From Brasenia schreberi (Eukaryota > Streptophyta > Magnoliopsida > Nymphaeales > Cabombaceae), in NCBI GenBank assembly GCA_036023115.1, contig JAYKKT010000048.1:9524501-9588500 (forward strand): DNA of 64,000 nucleotides, written 5' to 3'. The position numbers and the translations under genes were made by a program. Positions 31,193-43,510 of the stretch are shown piece by piece (within the stretch, counting starts at the first letter, position 1; every line of letters begins with the position of its first letter). The notes under the pieces were generated by a model that saw only the letters and a program-made list of their open reading frames with translations, ran no database searches and was not told where the DNA came from.

Positions 31193-33454
31193 CTACCCAA
31201 AATACCCTTTGCAATTGCTCGATCCACAGAGACACTTCTTCCCTCTTCCTTCTTTTCCAGGTTGGAACTTGCTAATGCCATAGTCATATGTCAACTCTGT
31301 CATTGGAGGAATATTTTTTCTTGCGAAGAACATAATGTGTGGACTACTTTCATCACTGTGGTCATACAAAACAGATTGCCAAAGTACATTCGGAGAACAA
31401 CTATGGTTCATAAAACGAGATATATTTCCAGACCTCTTTGCATCTATAACAGTTGGTAACTGTTCGAAATCTTGATTCTGTTTGGCAGGTCTTGGTTCTC
31501 CAAGTAGCTCATACATACCATCCCACTCCAACATATTATCCCTCTCACGAGCCGCATCAAATACATACTTGTCATCATAGTTCTCATCAATCTTATTCCT
31601 GGATATGACATCACCAATATATTCACAAATAAAGCTACCGGCTCGGATGGGATCCCATGAACGCAAACCCCAACCTCTATCCTTTGTCTTGAAAACCTCA
31701 AACAGAAATTTTACACCATTTTGAGTTACCCTATTCCGGCAGTTAGGGCCACATGAACAGTTTGGACTGCACTCGTATATCACAGGCTCCTTACTGACAA
31801 GAGTTCCATTGCCTATGTAAGGAAACTCACCATTATTAAGTTTGGTACAATTACATACCATGTCACTAGGGAGGCATCCATTTTGGCATTTGCATCCAGA
31901 TATTGGCTTCATCAAGCTGATAGCTTTCTCATACTTCACTCTTGAAATGTAAACAAAATTAGGTGGAACCTTCTCATCATCGACTTCGTTCACTAAGCAT
32001 ACAGGAGTTTTCTCCATTCCTACAGACAAATCAGCAATTATGACATCCTTTCTAGATGATGGATTCTGCTTCCAACTCTGAGCTTCCTTCCAAATCAAGC
32101 TTCCACGCGGAGGTTGTCCAGGTAAACGAATCAATTTGTACTTAAAGACACCGAAGCCTCCCTTCCCCTTGTCAATCCAAGACTCTTGAATCTTGTAGAG
32201 GCCATCGTAGATATACACCTTCCCAACCGGACTACCTGGATCCTTCACACCACGTGTCACCCTTATTTCTACTCCATGGTGCAGACTTCGGTCCAGAGCT
32301 AGGTTACCCCTTTCAAGCTTCTGATCTTCCTGCTTCCCATCCTTGGAGCCACCACCACCTTGGCCACTGTATATTAGCACATCCCCATCATCAACATTGC
32401 CCTCATAGCCACCGGAAGAAACTATGCTTATAGCGACTGGGTCTTCAACCTCCCCAAACTTTGCTACCATGTAATCAATCCCTGCTATGGGAGGTGTATG
32501 GAGGCCAACCATACACATCTCAATCCTAAAATGAAACATATCACCAACGTTAACTCCAGGAACATTTCCTATCCTTTTTTCAGTATTTGCCCTTAGTCCT
32601 TTGGATGTCAAAGTACTAAAGGCCTTCATGTCAGGGCGGTTATTACCACTACTTCCCATTGATGACGCTTCATGTGTTTGGCTGACTCTGCGCTTTACTG
32701 CATCAAATATCATCAATATCCGCTGAGCTGACTCCTGCTCACTAAGATTGGGGGAGACGTCCAGTGGCAACTCTTCTTTGTTTTTATTCTTAGGCTTGCT
32801 GGCTGATTTCTTCTTTCTTTTCCTGCTGGTCTCAGCAGTTCCTCCAGGCCTGCTGCTTGGGCTGCTGATCTCAGCTTTTCTTGAGGAAGATCTGATGCTG
32901 CCACTGTGATTAGATGGCTGTTTTTCGGTTTCAAAACCTGGTGGAGAAGCGGTGTCAATCTCAACTTCTTTTGGCGAAGCTTTTCTGCCACTAACCTCCG
33001 ACTTACCACCCGAGCTCAAAGAAGTGCCTTCTTCATGGGCTTTCCTTTTAGCTGACGTCGGACCACGTGCAGATACTGCTGCCTTGGATGGCTGCCTACG
33101 GCTAGAAGCCTGTGTTCTCGGAGGCGAAGAAGGGGGTTCATCAACATCAATAACATCATGTACCGGGGCCACGGGCGTAATGGGTTCAGGACTGGCAGTC
33201 GCTGCTGGTGAGGGAGATGGATGAGCAGCTGGCGGTATGGGAGCAGGAAAGCCAGGGGGAGCACCGGGCGAATAAGGACCATAAGGGTTATAACACATAT
33301 AAGGGAGGTTGCCCGGCGCGTAGCCAGGCATTGACATGAAAGGATGTGGAGCCATGGGACTCAAAGTCCTGAGAGGCTTCACATCCAAGACAGCCGTAGT
33401 TCCGATGGGTGGTACAGTGGAAGCAGGGAAGCCATTAGATCCTATGGCTTCCAT
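31193..33454 (-). CDS. SUVH: SUVH1/3-class histone-lysine N-methyltransferase-like protein
   Basis: 753 residues in one exon. Order seen: Pro-rich disordered N-terminus (1-110); Ser/Arg/Lys-rich basic region with RKRKKKSASKPKNKNK near 215; SRA/YDG domain about 290-440 with YIYDG near 415; Cys-rich pre-SET about 515-580; SET about 590-730 with the NHSCSPN motif at 683-689 and ELTYDYG near 720-726; post-SET with CLCGSSNCKG near 740-749 and the typical GYFG end. Members bind methylated DNA through SRA and belong to the H3K9 methyltransferase group. In Arabidopsis the intronless SUVH1/SUVH3 branch also acts as a methyl-DNA reader promoting transcription. An intronless frame and a long Pro-rich N-terminus fit that branch. 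All motif residues are intact. Confidence 0.95.
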   Translation of the reverse strand: MEAIGSNGFPASTVPPIGTTAVLDVKPLRTLSPMAPHPFMSMPGYAPGNLPYMCYNPYGPYSPGAPPGFPAPIPPAAHPSPSPAATASPEPITPVAPVHDVIDVDEPPSSPPRTQASSRRQPSKAAVSARGPTSAKRKAHEEGTSLSSGGKSEVSGRKASPKEVEIDTASPPGFETEKQPSNHSGSIRSSSRKAEISSPSSRPGGTAETSRKRKKKSASKPKNKNKEELPLDVSPNLSEQESAQRILMIFDAVKRRVSQTHEASSMGSSGNNRPDMKAFSTLTSKGLRANTEKRIGNVPGVNVGDMFHFRIEMCMVGLHTPPIAGIDYMVAKFGEVEDPVAISIVSSGGYEGNVDDGDVLIYSGQGGGGSKDGKQEDQKLERGNLALDRSLHHGVEIRVTRGVKDPGSPVGKVYIYDGLYKIQESWIDKGKGGFGVFKYKLIRLPGQPPRGSLIWKEAQSWKQNPSSRKDVIIADLSVGMEKTPVCLVNEVDDEKVPPNFVYISRVKYEKAISLMKPISGCKCQNGCLPSDMVCNCTKLNNGEFPYIGNGTLVSKEPVIYECSPNCSCGPNCRNRVTQNGVKFLFEVFKTKDRGWGLRSWDPIRAGSFICEYIGDVISRNKIDENYDDKYVFDAARERDNMLEWDGMYELLGEPRPAKQNQDFEQLPTVIDAKRSGNISRFMNHSCSPNVLWQSVLYDHSDESSPHIMFFARKNIPPMTELTYDYGISKFQPGKEGRGKKCLCGSSNCKGYFG

Positions 33455-34560
33455 TTAACTCTCACAAGATGAAAAATTAACACAGAAACCTCTTTTATAC
33501 CCTACCAACTACTGTAACCCCTCTCAGAACAGATCCAAAAAAGAACACTCTCAGCACCAACTTGGATTCCGAAAAAAGGAAATGCAAGAACTCGAGGCTA
33601 CAGAGGAAAATGTACACAAGTATAAGCAAGACCACAACAGATTACAATTTGCCTCAAAAATCAGGAGGACGCAAACCGTGAGAAATTTAAGCAAGAAACC
33701 AGTAAACAGTGGTGAAAGACGAGACGGAATAGTAGTTGTAGGGCGGAAAAGGACATAAAGAACTCGGGTTAATTGCGAACTGTCCACCGAAATGAAGAAT
33801 ACAAGAAGAACGACTCCATGAAAACGGGACTAGGAATCGCACAACTCCACCAGTGAATACCTACAAAAGAAAAAAAAAGGAAAAGAGATATCTCCGTTAA
33901 GCCAAACATCACACACCAGAACAATCCGACCCCATCCCCTTTTCAAAATCCTGCGAAACAACCAGAAATCACCTGAAGTTGAAAGGAGAGCAGGTTTAAC
34001 AACTGCAAAAATCTTTCAGAATAACACCACATCAACATTAAAAACGCTCTTTTCCAACAAAACATCAAATCCCTAGAAAAAACAAGAAGAGAAAAGAAGG
34101 GATTTCATTTAAACCTAAAATATGCGAAAATGGGTAAAAGACTACTGGAAATCAAGTGGCCTAAAATTTCTACAGCCAAAGGCACGCCAGAGAGTGAGAG
34201 AGCAAACCGTAGTCGTTTGGAGAACAAACCCGAAGGTGGAAAAGGATCGAATCGCTTGATCCCTCTGGCTTTCCTTCCCCTGAAACCACAAATACTTGAC
34301 AACAAAAAGAAGAAAGGAGAAGAGGAAGACGAAGATCGGGCAAGTAGGGGTTTCTTCCCCCACCCGTGGCTTAGACCAACACACGAGAAACTAGACGAAA
34401 CAAAGGGGCGACAAATGGATCGAACCAACGCGGAAATTGACGGAGAAGTGTTCACGTTTTGTAAGAACTTAAAGTGAGGGCTTGTTGACAACCGTCTATC
34501 TCCAGATAAACGCCATATGGAGAACAACTTCACAAACTATTCCTCCGCCCCACTATCTCC
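33455..34560 (-). promoter_or_regulatory. SUVH leader and probable leader intron
   Basis: On the minus strand a strong acceptor (pyrimidine tract then TTTTGTAG) ends at 33861, followed by GTATTCACTGG and about 400 noncoding bases up to the start codon. GC-richer, CT-rich sequence at about 34150-34500 probably contains the first noncoding exon and core promoter. The donor was not fixed. Confidence 0.45.
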
Positions 34561-35100
34561 AAGAAGAGCGCCCTACGGATGCCATTAGTTACCGCCGATG
34601 AACGACGATGAAAAGCTCATAGAACGACATCGTAAGGGCGCCTCTCACGAGATCCTTTGCCATGGTTGCCCCGTGGGCCCTAGGAGTGATTGTATTTGCA
34701 AGCAAGTTAAACGTTTTTAAAGTGAATTTATCGTAACAAAATTAAAGATGCTGGCGTGCAAATTGCAAAGACAGTATGGTAAACTATCGCGGTTTTTTAT
34801 ATCTAACGTAACTTATCGGACGAATAGATGCCCTAGAGCGATTGAAAGCGACGGGAGCCACACCGTCGATGCGGAGTTGATTTTATATGACGTCGAGAAA
34901 TCGTAGCCGTTGGATTGTTGACAGATCTTAACTTTCTGCCTTGATATTGATGCTACGTCAGACTGCACGGCGCTTTAGTAAAGTTTAAATTTTTCGTCTC
35001 AGACGCATCTTTCATCTGATATTCCAAGTCAGGTACTTAACTTTTTTCTAACTTCCTGATAGATTCCTACCCGTGGGTGGAAATATTCTGTGAACGCAAA
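34561..35100. other. Intergenic upstream of SUVH
   Basis: No gene, RNA or bounded mobile element is recognised. Confidence 0.35.
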
Positions 35101-35420
35101 TCTATGTTCCCGACTCGGTGCAAGGGAACCGAGTTGCTCACGAGCCACTCGAGCTCGACTCGGTAAAAACTCGAACCTAGCTCGACCTATTTGAGCTTGA
35201 GCCGAGATCAAACCGTGCCCGAGCTTGCCTATACTCAGATTTAAGAAACTCGTGAGCCTAATCTCTCTCTCTCCCTCCACACACAGATAAATGCGTACAA
35301 CACATTTATGCTTAAATTTGCTTTAATATTTTTACCTTTTGAATGGCTTAATAAATAGTATAGATTTAAATTTAAAAAGCAAAAATTACTATTTTATTTT
35401 TTATAAAAAGTATTTAATAC

Positions 35421-35506
35421 ATGGCACATGATAGGACTATGTGAAAACAAAGATTTCATGTAGCCGACCCCATCTAGTATGAGAAAAGGATTTGTTGTTG
35501 TTGTTG
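35421..35506 (+). mobile_element. 86-bp RTE LINE tail insertion
   Basis: Only the last 86 bases of the RTE family are present: ATGGCACATGATAGG, GTAGCCGACCCCATCTAGTA and the (TTG)n tail. They are flanked by a perfect 10-bp duplication, TATTTAATAC (35411-35420 and 35507-35516). This is a bona fide, extremely 5'-truncated retrotransposition event. Confidence 0.92.
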
Positions 35507-35612
35507 TATTTAATACCCTAAATGTTTTTTAAATTCAAACTCAAACGTTGATCACGACGATCGAATAGTGAAAATCTTAAATTAGATTTAATCATGAATG
35601 AGGATGTGCATG

Positions 35613-35616
<4 letters not shown>

Positions 35617-35696
<80 letters not shown>
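35617..35696. repeat. (TC)n(TA)n compound microsatellite
   Basis: (TC)21 at 35617-35658 continues as (TA)19 at 35659-35696. A shorter CT/TA/GT tract recurs at about 36001-36050. Confidence 0.95.
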
Positions 35697-35700
<4 letters not shown>

Positions 35701-35805
35701 AGTTGAGCTATGTTGGATTGGAGCTCATTGAGCTCGATGTCAAGCTGAGCTTAATCGACTCAATTTTGGTTGTATTAAGCTCAAATGAGCCTACTAAGCT
35801 TACTA

Positions 35806-36015
35806 TATGTTATGTGCATGTGCGCGTGTTAATAAGCTTAAGGTCCTCCATGCTCCTAAATTCCTTGCTATTAATAGATCATATTTATGTAGAGAAAAGC
35901 AAAAGGTGATTTTTGTAGTGTAATGGTATAAAAACAAGTATAAGTTGATTGCCCTTAATCAAATGGTCATGATTCAAAAGTATGTCATGTGGGAAACCGC
36001 CTCTCTCTCTCTACC

Positions 36016-36051
<36 letters not shown>

Positions 36052-36455
36052 GCCCTATCATTCCGAATATAGACATTCGAACTACATCAACAAGCTTCAT
36101 ATGACAAACTTGTTGAACCTGATTTCAATCAGGATGACTAGATCAACGATTCATAAAATATATAACTTTAATGCAAGGTTTTATATACTATGAAATCTAA
36201 TTTTAATTTTAAATAATTGTTTCTTAAAGCTTACTTAAATTTAAAGTAAGGCTTTAAATTTAAAAATTACCACTCAAACCGATTCTTTTGAAAAACGAGC
36301 CAATTCAAACCCCACCCTAGCAACATTCAAAAAGCGACCGTGTTGGGGAGCAGGCAGCTAGAGACATACATGCACTCAAGTAGGAAATATCTCTCAAGAT
36401 GTAAGACAACTACCATATTTGATGTTCATTAAAGAAAAAAGGTTGTGACCTTGTT
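35806..36455. other. Intergenic, no gene recognised
   Basis: AT-rich, with a CT-TA-GT tract near 36001-36050. No gene is recognised. Confidence 0.3.
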
Positions 36456-36660
36456 GGAGTGTATCCATCTTTCATCGATGTTAAGACCACTCAATGCATC
36501 ACATGCCTCTATCATTAGTAGACTACCTGTGCCCAAATTTTGAGTAGTTTCTCTTGACCGTCGTGAACTCTTATTCCATGTTAAGCTTTATAATTTCGTA
36601 TTATCACTGACTGTGAAACATTTGTCAAACTTGTTATAACTTTCTTGGAGATAATAATAT

Positions 36661-36834
36661 GACACAAGATCAAGCACTATGATGTTAAAACACCTCCATA
36701 TGTTGGAGTGTGTATCCATCTTTCATCGAACAAGATCACTCTTTGATATATGACACAAGATCAAGCACTATGATGTTAAAACACCTCCATATGTTGGAGT
36801 GTGTATCCATCTTTCATCGAACAAGATCACTCTT
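36661..36834. repeat. 91-bp tandem duplication, near identical
   Basis: Copies at 36661-36743 and 36752-36834 both run from GACACAAGATCAAGCACTAT to CAAGATCACTCTTT with no difference seen. A partial third relative, GGAGTGTATCCATCTTTCAT, lies near 36455. It lies next to the gypsy-like remnant. Confidence 0.92.
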
Positions 36835-36989
36835 TTATATCACTCTTTTATGAGGGAATCTGGGTCACTCAAATTCTTTGGGTTGATTATTTGTTGCCAT
36901 GCTTTCCAATTGACATTTAAGGGACTGTTATCGACACCAAAGGGTGAAAAGTTGGCTCAATCCATGCAAACAAAGAACTCGATAATGTG

Positions 36990-39060
36990 TCAAACAAAGA
37001 ACTCGAAAACTCTTGATCTTCCGAGGCGCTACTCACGAATTTCAACAACTCTTACACATGCAACAACCTAGCTCATCTCTCTCACGGTTCTCTCGATCTC
37101 AATGAAAATCAAAATGTGAATTATAATAGAAAATCTCCATAATGTTCTCTATAATAAGGACCAACAACCTTATATATACTAGGAGCCAAGTGTGCCTAAT
37201 CACACTGACATAATGATACAACACTAAAGGAAAAGGATTAAACGTGACACCATAACACTAATATGGACCGCAACTAATCTAGATTTGAATCTAAATCTAC
37301 TACCTAAACTACGATCTAAATAACTCTAAACTAAATCAAATCCAAGTAAAGTTTAACATCTCCATGTCTGAATTCATGTGCTAAAGCTATCGACAACCTG
37401 TCTTGTCCTATATAACAATCCTCCCCATCTTTCTCGACCTTGCTTTTGAGGTCGCAGAATGTTGTTCATGCTCAGAATCTCCAATTTCACATCAATGCAA
37501 TCACTTGTGTCGATAAGCTCTCTCTAGTGATGGCCTTGTTCTACATTGTTGGTTGTTGTTTCACCTCACTACAAACTTTAGGCAACTCCTCTCTTGTTCT
37601 CTCAAGGTATGTGGAAGGATACTACATGTTGCCATATACATCTTGCTTGTGCTCCATACCACGCAACTCATCAGTCATACACTTGTGTGTCATCGATTCC
37701 TTATGATTGAGACCACAACAACATCACTATGCAACATCTCCTCTCACTCTACTACCTTCTCTATAGGATTGGCCTCAATCGCACCAGCCTTCAATTTGAA
37801 AGCTAATAAGTACATCACAATCACCCTCTCTTAAATTCTCCTTGATCTCTCAATAGTCTTGGTAAGGTCAAAATCAACTACAAACCCAAGTTGAGTCTCA
37901 TTAATAATTACAATACCTCTAAAATATGGCACCACCATAACGCGCATATTCAATAGAAAATTACACTTGAGATACATATTATAGTCACTCAAGTTAGCCA
38001 TAATAAAATCTAAGGTGCTACTCCAACAACAAGTATCAAACGTTGTGGCATCTTAGCCCACATCACGTTCAACAACTAGAATGGGGTTTCTCTCACGAAG
38101 TCCACCTAAATGTTTGATCTTGCATAATCTTGAATGCTCGACCCAGCCTTATCCTCAACCAATAATGCATTCAACTTCTCACATTTTGATATTCTCTCAT
38201 GCAGTACGACCCGCCATAAATATAACAATCAGCCATAGGACCCTTATGTGGGGTTTGCGCTTCTTTCCCTCGATCAGTCACACAAGGTTTCTGTTAAGGT
38301 GTGAGAGTAGAATCATATTGTGCACCTTTCTCTGACGAGTTCAATCGATGTCTCCATCTACCACCAGACCTACTATCAGACCGAGTGTCACCCTTGGGTC
38401 TCTACTCATCTATCTTAAAGCTCGTTGAATCCTTCTTCTCTCCTCGAGAGCCTCGTAAATCTACCAAGCTCTTGAGGAAAACCATAGCGTCATACACATC
38501 TAGTGTTTAATATTGGCACATCTCTACCAACACCTAATAGCATAGGCCATGGAGAAATTGGAATAGTTTGTCATATATCATATCATGTGCATCAAGTAAG
38601 GTCGTGCTAAACTAGAACATGTACTCTCTCACATTGCTTGTACGCCTCAACTCAAGCAGATTCTAGTATGCTTGTCAACTTGTAAAGCTCTATATAAACT
38701 TACAACGAAGCTCCTCTCATAAATCTGACCAATCTCTGTCTTCATCTTTGGCTCGCTCCTTCACGTGTCACCACAACTTCGCATCTCTATCTAGAAAGAG
38801 AGATAAAGTAACCAATTGATTTGTCTAATGCATCTTGACAACCTCAAAATGTTTCTCCATGTCTCAAATGAAATTCTCTAAAATTTTGTTATCCTGAGCA
38901 CTTCTAAATCTCTTCAGCTCAAGTAGTTTGGGATGATGGATAGCAACTACTACCTAGTAGCAACTGCTCCAAATAAGGTATGCAACATCTCTGCATTCAA
39001 AGAAAGCTATAGGCAAAACATTGACCTCACTTTGCAAAGTAGGCACACGAACCACAAGGT
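36990..39060 (-). mobile_element. Ty3/gypsy remnant: LTR, polypurine tract and gag/protease debris
   Basis: On the minus strand a polypurine stretch GAAAGATGGGGAGGAT (37418-37433) is followed at 37417 by a probable LTR start, TGTTATATAGGAC. A TATA-like TATATATAAGG is near 37165-37175. Upstream on that strand (about 38300-38830) gag can be recognised: FLDRDAKLW near 38780 and KERAKDEDRDWSDL near 38730, both ended by TGG-to-TGA-type stops. A degraded zinc-knuckle-like segment follows near 38200-38240. The region where integrase and RT should lie is absent, so the element is internally deleted. The LTR outer limit and a second LTR were not found. Confidence 0.6.
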
Positions 39061-39874
39061 GCTCATAAGAAATTATGTGTTGGTGGCACAATAAGATATG
39101 GGCACAGTAGGCAACCTAGGCAAAATTTCAAGAGATGCAAGGCAGACTAGATCGGAGAAAGTCCATATCATATGATGAGGCTGAAGCTGGACAAGAAGGG
39201 TAAGGGAATGCATCTTCCTCTACTTCATAGGTGTAAATACCCAATATTAAATATTTCAATAATGCTCATTTGAGAAAGCATGAACAATGTCTTAAGCCCT
39301 TTTATCCTTAAAGGATTAAGAATTAAAATGGGCAAGAAAAAAAAAAGTCTCTCAAAACTACATTTGATTCCAAAAAATTGCATACCTATACAAGCCAACA
39401 GAGGCTCATGAATCAATTTGTTTTACATGGGTTGCTTGATCGTGAGATGATATACATGAGGGAAAAAATAAAGAATGAAGTTGTTGGATTCTCAACCCAA
39501 GAAGATACAAATCTTGAGCAAGCGGCTACAACACAAAAAAAATACATGTCTTCTCATACCGCTCTAATTGCACTACAAGAATCTAACTCTCTTCAAGTGG
39601 TACAAGGTGAGTGACAAAAACAAAAGAAGACTAAAAGGTTGTTATGCATTTAACAATCCACAATGTAAATGCGTCAATTCCATATAGCAGAAGTTCACAA
39701 AAAACAGCAACCGGCCACCCTATGACACCCTGCAACAAGCTCCCAACCAATCAAACTGCATTATATACAGCAACGGTAAGAACAGTGGAGTCCTAAAAAT
39801 AACAAATTTTGTATTGAAAGAGAGACTCAGATTTCCTGTAGAAAGAGGGGATGAGCAACAAAAACTGAAAGGTA
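39061..39874. other. Intergenic left of the copia element
   Basis: No gene is recognised. It ends in the copia target duplication. Confidence 0.35.
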
Positions 39875-39879
39875 TATAC

Positions 39880-40296
39880 TGTAGAAGAACTGTACCTTCT
39901 TCTTGCCGGATTCCGATTACGGCTATCTAGTTGTGTCTGATCCTTTCCGATAGGCAGCTTCTGTACAGCGGAAACATGGATGTGGTGGACACGAGGTTCC
40001 CACACAGGGTTCTTACACGAATGAAGATCAGTACACTCTCTTTTTCTTTTACTTTCTGTGTTTCTTTCACAGCGAGTGTATACCTATAATGCCTGCCTTT
40101 TATAGGTAGGTGCTCTCCCTTCGTCCGTGCTTATCCTCTTGTGGCTTTCCTCGTCTGGAAGCTGATAATGAAGTCGTTATCAGAAATCTCGGTAACGGTC
40201 ATTCGTTACTAATTCGGCCTTATCCTCTTCAGGTAACGGATTGGATGGCCAGTCCAGACGTTACCTAAGCTGAGAATGGCCATTATATGTGTAACA
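39880..40296 (-). repeat. Copia 3' LTR
   Basis: It reads TGTTACACATATAATGG at its start on the minus strand and ends CTTCTACA. It matches the LTR at 45365-45783 along its whole length with scattered substitutions and small indels. Confidence 0.95.
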
Positions 40297-40470
40297 TCTC
40301 CCACTTGGCCATTCAATCCAAGTGTATCGACATACTGGTTTTCCTCCCACTTTTCAGGGGGTTTTCCTAGTTATGTCGACTCCTGATTACTATTGTAATC
40401 AGAACCTGTTGTGTGGTTATTTACCTATACAACATTCTATCCGTTGTATAGTTATTTACCTATACAACAA

Positions 40471-42360
40471 TCAAACATATCTCAAACCCATGTTAGTTAC
40501 ATGTTTTGAGAAGAGATCCTCTGTTATGCCTTTTGTTAAGGGGTCTACCAACATATCTTCCATTGGCATGTATGAGATGGATATTTCTTTTATGATAACC
40601 ATATCATGAACATAGTGGTATTTTACCATTATATATTTGCTTTTCGAGCAATCCGCTCCACTCTTAATAAGAGTAATTACTATATTGTTATCACAATAGA
40701 TAACCACTCGCTCGTCTGTTATCTCCAACTTCAGATCTCGTATGAAGCGGCTTATCTAGACAATACTTGTTGCAGTCATACAACAAGCAACATACTCAGT
40801 TTTCTGTGTATACAATGCTATACAGTCCTGTTTCTTACATTCCCAAGAAACAGCACCACCTCTAAATATGAATATTTGTCCTAAGGTTGATTTGTTGTCA
40901 TCTTTGCTCCCAACAAAGTCAGCATCTGAGTATCCTACCACTTTCAGTTCATCTACTTTAAAACACAGTTTCAAGACCAACAACAAATCTAATATCAGGT
41001 CTTGTACACAACATAGTATAAATCAAACTGCCAACAACTTGTACATAAGGAACGTTAGGCTTATCGTCTCCTTCACCGGGACAATCAGCCTTACTTAATT
41101 TAACCCTTTTGCAACAGGTGTATCTATAGACTTGCATTCACCCATTTTAAATTTCTTGAGGATATAGTCAATATATCTCTCCTGACTCAGGCATAAGAGT
41201 CTAGATCCTCTATCTCGAGAGATCTTTATTCCCAGGATATAGGATGCTTCCCTCATATCCTTCATTTCGAACTTAGAGTTCAACCATGACTTGGTTTTTA
41301 CAATCATCTCAATGTCATTTCCAAACAACAATATGTCATCAACATACAATGACAAGATGACAAAGTGTTTCCCACTGTTCCAAACATATACACAGTGATC
41401 AAGCTTGTTAGCCACAAACTCAAGTTCTATAATGGCATTTTGAAAAGTCAAATACCATTGGCGAGGTGACTGTTTCAGGCTATATAGGGATTTTTTCAAC
41501 CTATATACTTTATCTTCTTGGCTTTCAATCACAAATCCTTCGGGCTGTTGTATGTATATGATTTCTTCTAAATCTCCATTTAGAAAAACTGTCTTTACAT
41601 CTAACTGATGTAAATTCAAATCATAGTATGCAGATATTGTCAGGATTATCCGTACGGATGCAAATTTCGCAACTGGAGAATATATCTCAAAATAATCTAT
41701 CCCCTCTTTTTGTGAAAAACCCTTTGCAACCAACCTCTCTTTAAACTTGTCAATTGTATCATCGACCTTTTATTTCTTTTTCAGAACCTATTTGCAGCCT
41801 ATAGCTTTTCTTTCTTTTGGCAAATCAGTCAATTTTCAGACTTGGTTTTTCTCAATGGATTCAATTTCCTCATCCATGGCTTTCTCCCAGTCTGTCGCTT
41901 CCGATGAATTCATTGCCTACTGATAAGTCAAGTTATTAGTCAACTTATCCAAATCTACCAAATTACACACTTCTTCTGCAAGATAAGTATGATAATCCTT
42001 TAAGTAGGATGGAGTGGCTCTTGGCCTCTTATGTCCACTTAAGGTATCGATAGTTTTAGGAAGATCTTCTATGGGCTCAAAAGATGATTGGTCTAAATCT
42101 ACCAAATCATCAATACATTCCTCATCGTTTTCCAGGATGTCATTCTTAGTATCTTCTAAGAATTCAATATCTCTCCTTTCAATGAGTCCATGGTCCTTAT
42201 GATAAAACTGATATCCTTTTGAACCTTTAGGATATCCAATAAATACACATCTCAAGGACCTGTTGTCTAGCTTGTCTCTAGACTGATCAAGGATCTTTAT
42301 GTGTGCAATAGATCCCCACCTCCTGAGATGACCTAGATTGGGTTTTCTTACAAACCGCAT
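40471..42360 (-). pseudogene. Copia integrase C-terminus, reverse transcriptase and RNase H, broken
   Basis: 42360-41917 carries the integrase C-terminal block (LGHLRRWG and YPKGSKGYQFY). 41733-41095 is the RT core, with QLDVKTVFLNGDL near 41590 and an intact catalytic YVDD near 41335-41345. 40986-40471 is RNase H, with the GYSDADFVGSKDD block near 40920-40940. Each block is in its own frame, separated by stops or frameshifts. Confidence 0.88.
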
Positions 42361-43510
42361 CTCATATGGTATAGTGAATATATCTTTACACGGTACTATG
42401 TTGAGTATGTAAATAGTTGTACTTACTGCTTCTCCTCAAAATACCCTTGGAAGAGGGGCAACAATCAACATTGACCTTGTCATATTTAGCAAGTTTTTAT
42501 TGTATCTTTCAGCTACACCATTTCGCTGAGGTGTCCTTGGCATTGTATTTTGTTTAGCAATACCAAAGTCTTTACAAAATTCTAAGAATTATGCTGAGGT
42601 ATATTCACCTCCTTTGTCTAATCTTAAGACTTTGATCAAATGCCCTAATTGATTTTCCACTTCTTACTTATATTTTTTAAATGCATCAAGTGCCTCCGAT
42701 TTATATGCTAAGAGATATATATACATATATCTAGAGTAATCATCGGTAAAGGTTATAAAATAACCCTTTTTTCGATGTGTATTTACTCTAAAAGGTCCAC
42801 ATAAATCTGTGTGAATAATTTTCAACAGGGTTGTTGCCCTTGTTGATTCTTTGGGAAAAACTTTCCTTGTCATTTTTTCTTGTATACAAGTTTTACACTT
42901 GTTGAAAGTTTTTTCCTTAAATCCAAGAAATAAGTCAAAGTTGGATAATTTTCTCAACTTTTCCAGACTTATATGCTCTAGGCATTTATGCCACATATTT
43001 ACATCAACAGTAAAGGTGCTCTCAATATAAGCAGAAGATTGATGATTTTCATTATCAGATAATTTGAACAATCCTTTCTCTACATCAAATTCTCCTGAAA
43101 ATAAGATTCTCCCATGTTTGCCCACAGTCACCTTATAATGAATAAACCTAACTTCAAAACTCTTCTTAACTAAGGCAGGGACCGAGACCAGATTGCGCCT
43201 TATAGATGGCACAATTAACACGTTAGTCAGTACAATTGGTTTGCCTTGTACATATATCCTAAAAGATCCAATACCCAGAACATCTGAGAAAGTACTATTT
43301 TCCATATACACACGATATTCTCCTGGTTGATATTCCTTCAGATTCATTGTCCCTTCCTTGATCTTCGAGATATGTCTTGTAGATCCTGAGTCTATCCACC
43401 AACCTGTCACTGGGCGGTCCAAATACAAGCATTCTAAAATCACGCAGATTATATCTTGCTTCTCCGACCATCCGCGTTGTGGGTTGTTTCCTCCACCTTT
43501 CTTGTTGCAG
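42360..43510 (-). pseudogene. Copia protease and integrase region, broken
   Basis: Seen in order: the protease active-site block WWIDSGSTRHI near 43400, the GAG-pre-integrase block HKCLEHISLEKL near 42960-43000, and integrase residues HTDLCGPF near 42810 and TDDYSRY near 42730. A stop at 42664 ends the frame in the integrase core; the remainder to about 42360 is in other frames. Confidence 0.85.

Larger units (their letters stand above)
35101..35805. repeat. GAGCTCGAGCTCG-type repeat remnant interrupted by later insertions
   Basis: GCCACTCGAGCTCGACTCGG (about 35140) and GAGCTTGAGCC words on the left face complementary-type words on the right, such as GAGCTCATTGAGCTCGATGT (about 35721). This suggests the two ends of one old nonautonomous element. 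Between them lie an RTE tail insertion and a CT/TA microsatellite. Confidence 0.4.

Noticed and set aside
31181..31459. Plus-strand frames at the SUVH 3' end
   Set aside because: Shadow of the SUVH SET/post-SET coding sequence.
34130..34477. 115-codon plus-strand open frame upstream of SUVH
   Set aside because: It is low-complexity Lys/Glu-rich, lies in the probable leader and promoter of SUVH on the opposite strand, and has no family resemblance.
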